DNA of 64,000 bases, from contig QCCP01000007.1 of assembly GCA_003281225.1 (NCBI GenBank), forward strand, positions 21,075 through 85,074, read 5' to 3'. Both the position numbers and the translations under genes were made by a program. The DNA is from Prochlorococcus sp. AG-347-L20. GTDB lineage: Bacteria; Cyanobacteriota; Cyanobacteriia; PCC-6307; Cyanobiaceae. Shown here in pieces: positions 63,330-64,000 of this stretch. How positions within the stretch are numbered: the stretch's first letter is position 1; every line of letters begins with the position of its first letter. A model generated the notes under the pieces. That model worked only from the letters and a program-made list of their open reading frames with translations, did no database searches and had not been told where the DNA came from.

Positions 63330-63943
63330 AAAATATTTTTTATATTTGAACTTATAAAATTAATTAAATTTGAATCAATTTGATGAAAACCATTGAATTC
63401 TAATAATTCACAAAATTTAGAAGACTTACTCTTTACCTTTTCATAAATAGTCCTAGAAGCATCTACAGGCACAACTTCATCAAATAAACCATGACTAATT
63501 ATCAATGGTGAGAATTTTTCTCCTAGGACCCAATTGGGGTGAGGATAACCACTACAAGCAACAATTAATCCAAAATTTAACTTAAATCCCGCATCAATTG
63601 CCATTGCCGCCCCTTGAGAGAAACCCAACAAAATCGTTTTTCTTAGTGGAATCTGATCAGTATCAAATTTTTTTAATGTAACTAAAAGTTTATTTACTTC
63701 AACCTCAGCTCCATTCCAATCATGTGGGTATAATCCATACCACTGTCTTCCTTGACCGCTTGGGTGTAATCCAGGAGCTCTCAATGAAATTACCTCAAAA
63801 TCAAGATTTATTTTTTCAGTCATCTCCTTTCCAAATGTTAAAAGGTCATCTGAATCAGCTCCCCAACCATGCATCAAAATAATTCTATGAGTTGCAGTTT
63901 GAGAGCTAATCGAGACAAATTCATGATTGATAGCATATTTCAT
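63326..63943 (-). CDS. Alpha/beta hydrolase (carboxylesterase/phospholipase family)
   Basis: A 205-residue serine hydrolase of the YpfH/phospholipase-carboxylesterase type. The oxyanion region is RIILMHGWGADSDDLLTFGK; the nucleophile Ser is in ILLGFSQGAAMAIDAGFKLN (GxSxG) near residue 108; the acid Asp is in LIISHGLFDEVVPVDASRTI and the His in ELLEFNGFHQIDSNLINFIS near the end. No signal peptide. The natural substrate is unknown. The 57 bases to its right hold its promoter side and no gene that can be named. Confidence 0.88.
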   Translation of the reverse strand: MKYAINHEFVSISSQTATHRIILMHGWGADSDDLLTFGKEMTEKINLDFEVISLRAPGLHPSGQGRQWYGLYPHDWNGAEVEVNKLLVTLKKFDTDQIPLRKTILLGFSQGAAMAIDAGFKLNFGLIVACSGYPHPNWVLGEKFSPLIISHGLFDEVVPVDASRTIYEKVKSKSSKFCELLEFNGFHQIDSNLINFISSNIKNIF

Positions 63944-64000
63944 GTTTATATTCTTAAGTAAGTAAACTTTCCCATAATGTCTCCATTAGCTTTAGTAAGT

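Overview
The window is a 64 kb piece of an AT-rich marine picocyanobacterial chromosome. The gene content points to a high-light-adapted Prochlorococcus: a complete oxygenic photosynthesis set (petBD, psbB/psbT, psbM, psbK, psbEFLJ, chlD, ycf48, ndhCKJ), a lone divergent phycoerythrin beta subunit (cpeB) next to a cpeS lyase and no other phycobilisome genes, very short intergenic gaps and very low G+C. This is recognition from gene content; the strain cannot be fixed from the sequence alone.

Layout. 1-984 is the 5' two thirds of a 16S rRNA gene on the minus strand. 1.6-8.9 kb holds a neutral invertase, petB-petD, ctpA, an HD phosphohydrolase, minCDE and tRNA-Thr. 8.9-17.5 kb holds an unlisted 55-residue membrane protein, tsaC-like, prmC, psbM, a 2Fe-2S ferredoxin, psbB-psbT, nrdR, S1-type rpsA, metK and an FGGY sugar kinase. 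17.57-25.23 kb is tRNA-Phe followed by a genomic island. 25.3-34.97 kb holds a secreted protein, a TVP38-type membrane protein, cpeS/cpeB, a UvrD/PcrA helicase, a CCA-adding-type enzyme, an NDH2-SelD fusion and MTA phosphorylase. 35.0-39.0 kb is the photosystem II/NDH cluster (rubredoxin, ycf48, psbEFLJ on the minus strand; ndhCKJ on the plus strand). 39-57 kb is housekeeping (YvcK, an MCE-type ABC importer pair, chlD, folK, NUDIX, photolyase, DegT aminotransferase, fabI, hisB, carotenoid oxygenase, rdgB, phosphohexomutase, a RecB/RNase H-type nuclease, ygfZ, pyrE), then tRNA-Met. 57-64 kb holds a CNNM/CorC-type protein with an apparent frameshift, a Gfo/Idh/MocA oxidoreductase, psbK, tgt, cobS, a histidine kinase, a DUF3155 protein with a structured leader, and an alpha/beta hydrolase.

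The most interesting part is the 7.6 kb island. A 28-bp perfect direct repeat of the 3' end of tRNA-Phe (17619-17646 and 25202-25229) bounds it like attL and attR, and each copy is followed by its own terminator hairpin. Inside each boundary lies a close pair of the decamer TGGAGTACAC, which looks like recombinase arm-type sites. The cargo comprises outward-facing TPR genes at both ends that share a homologous 3' tail and a 30-bp perfect inverted repeat, a ribbon-helix-helix protein fused to a SepF-like cell-division domain with palindromic operator candidates upstream, a DUF2130 coiled-coil protein with nuclease-like residues and 153-bp internal tandem repeats, several small unknown proteins, and decayed ORFs. 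No integrase is visible, so the island looks like a non-autonomous or decayed tRNA-targeting element, similar in style to the Prochlorococcus elements called tycheposons.

Other points worth checking are a T7 homopolymer frameshift in the CorC-like gene and a multi-hairpin leader before the DUF3155 gene.
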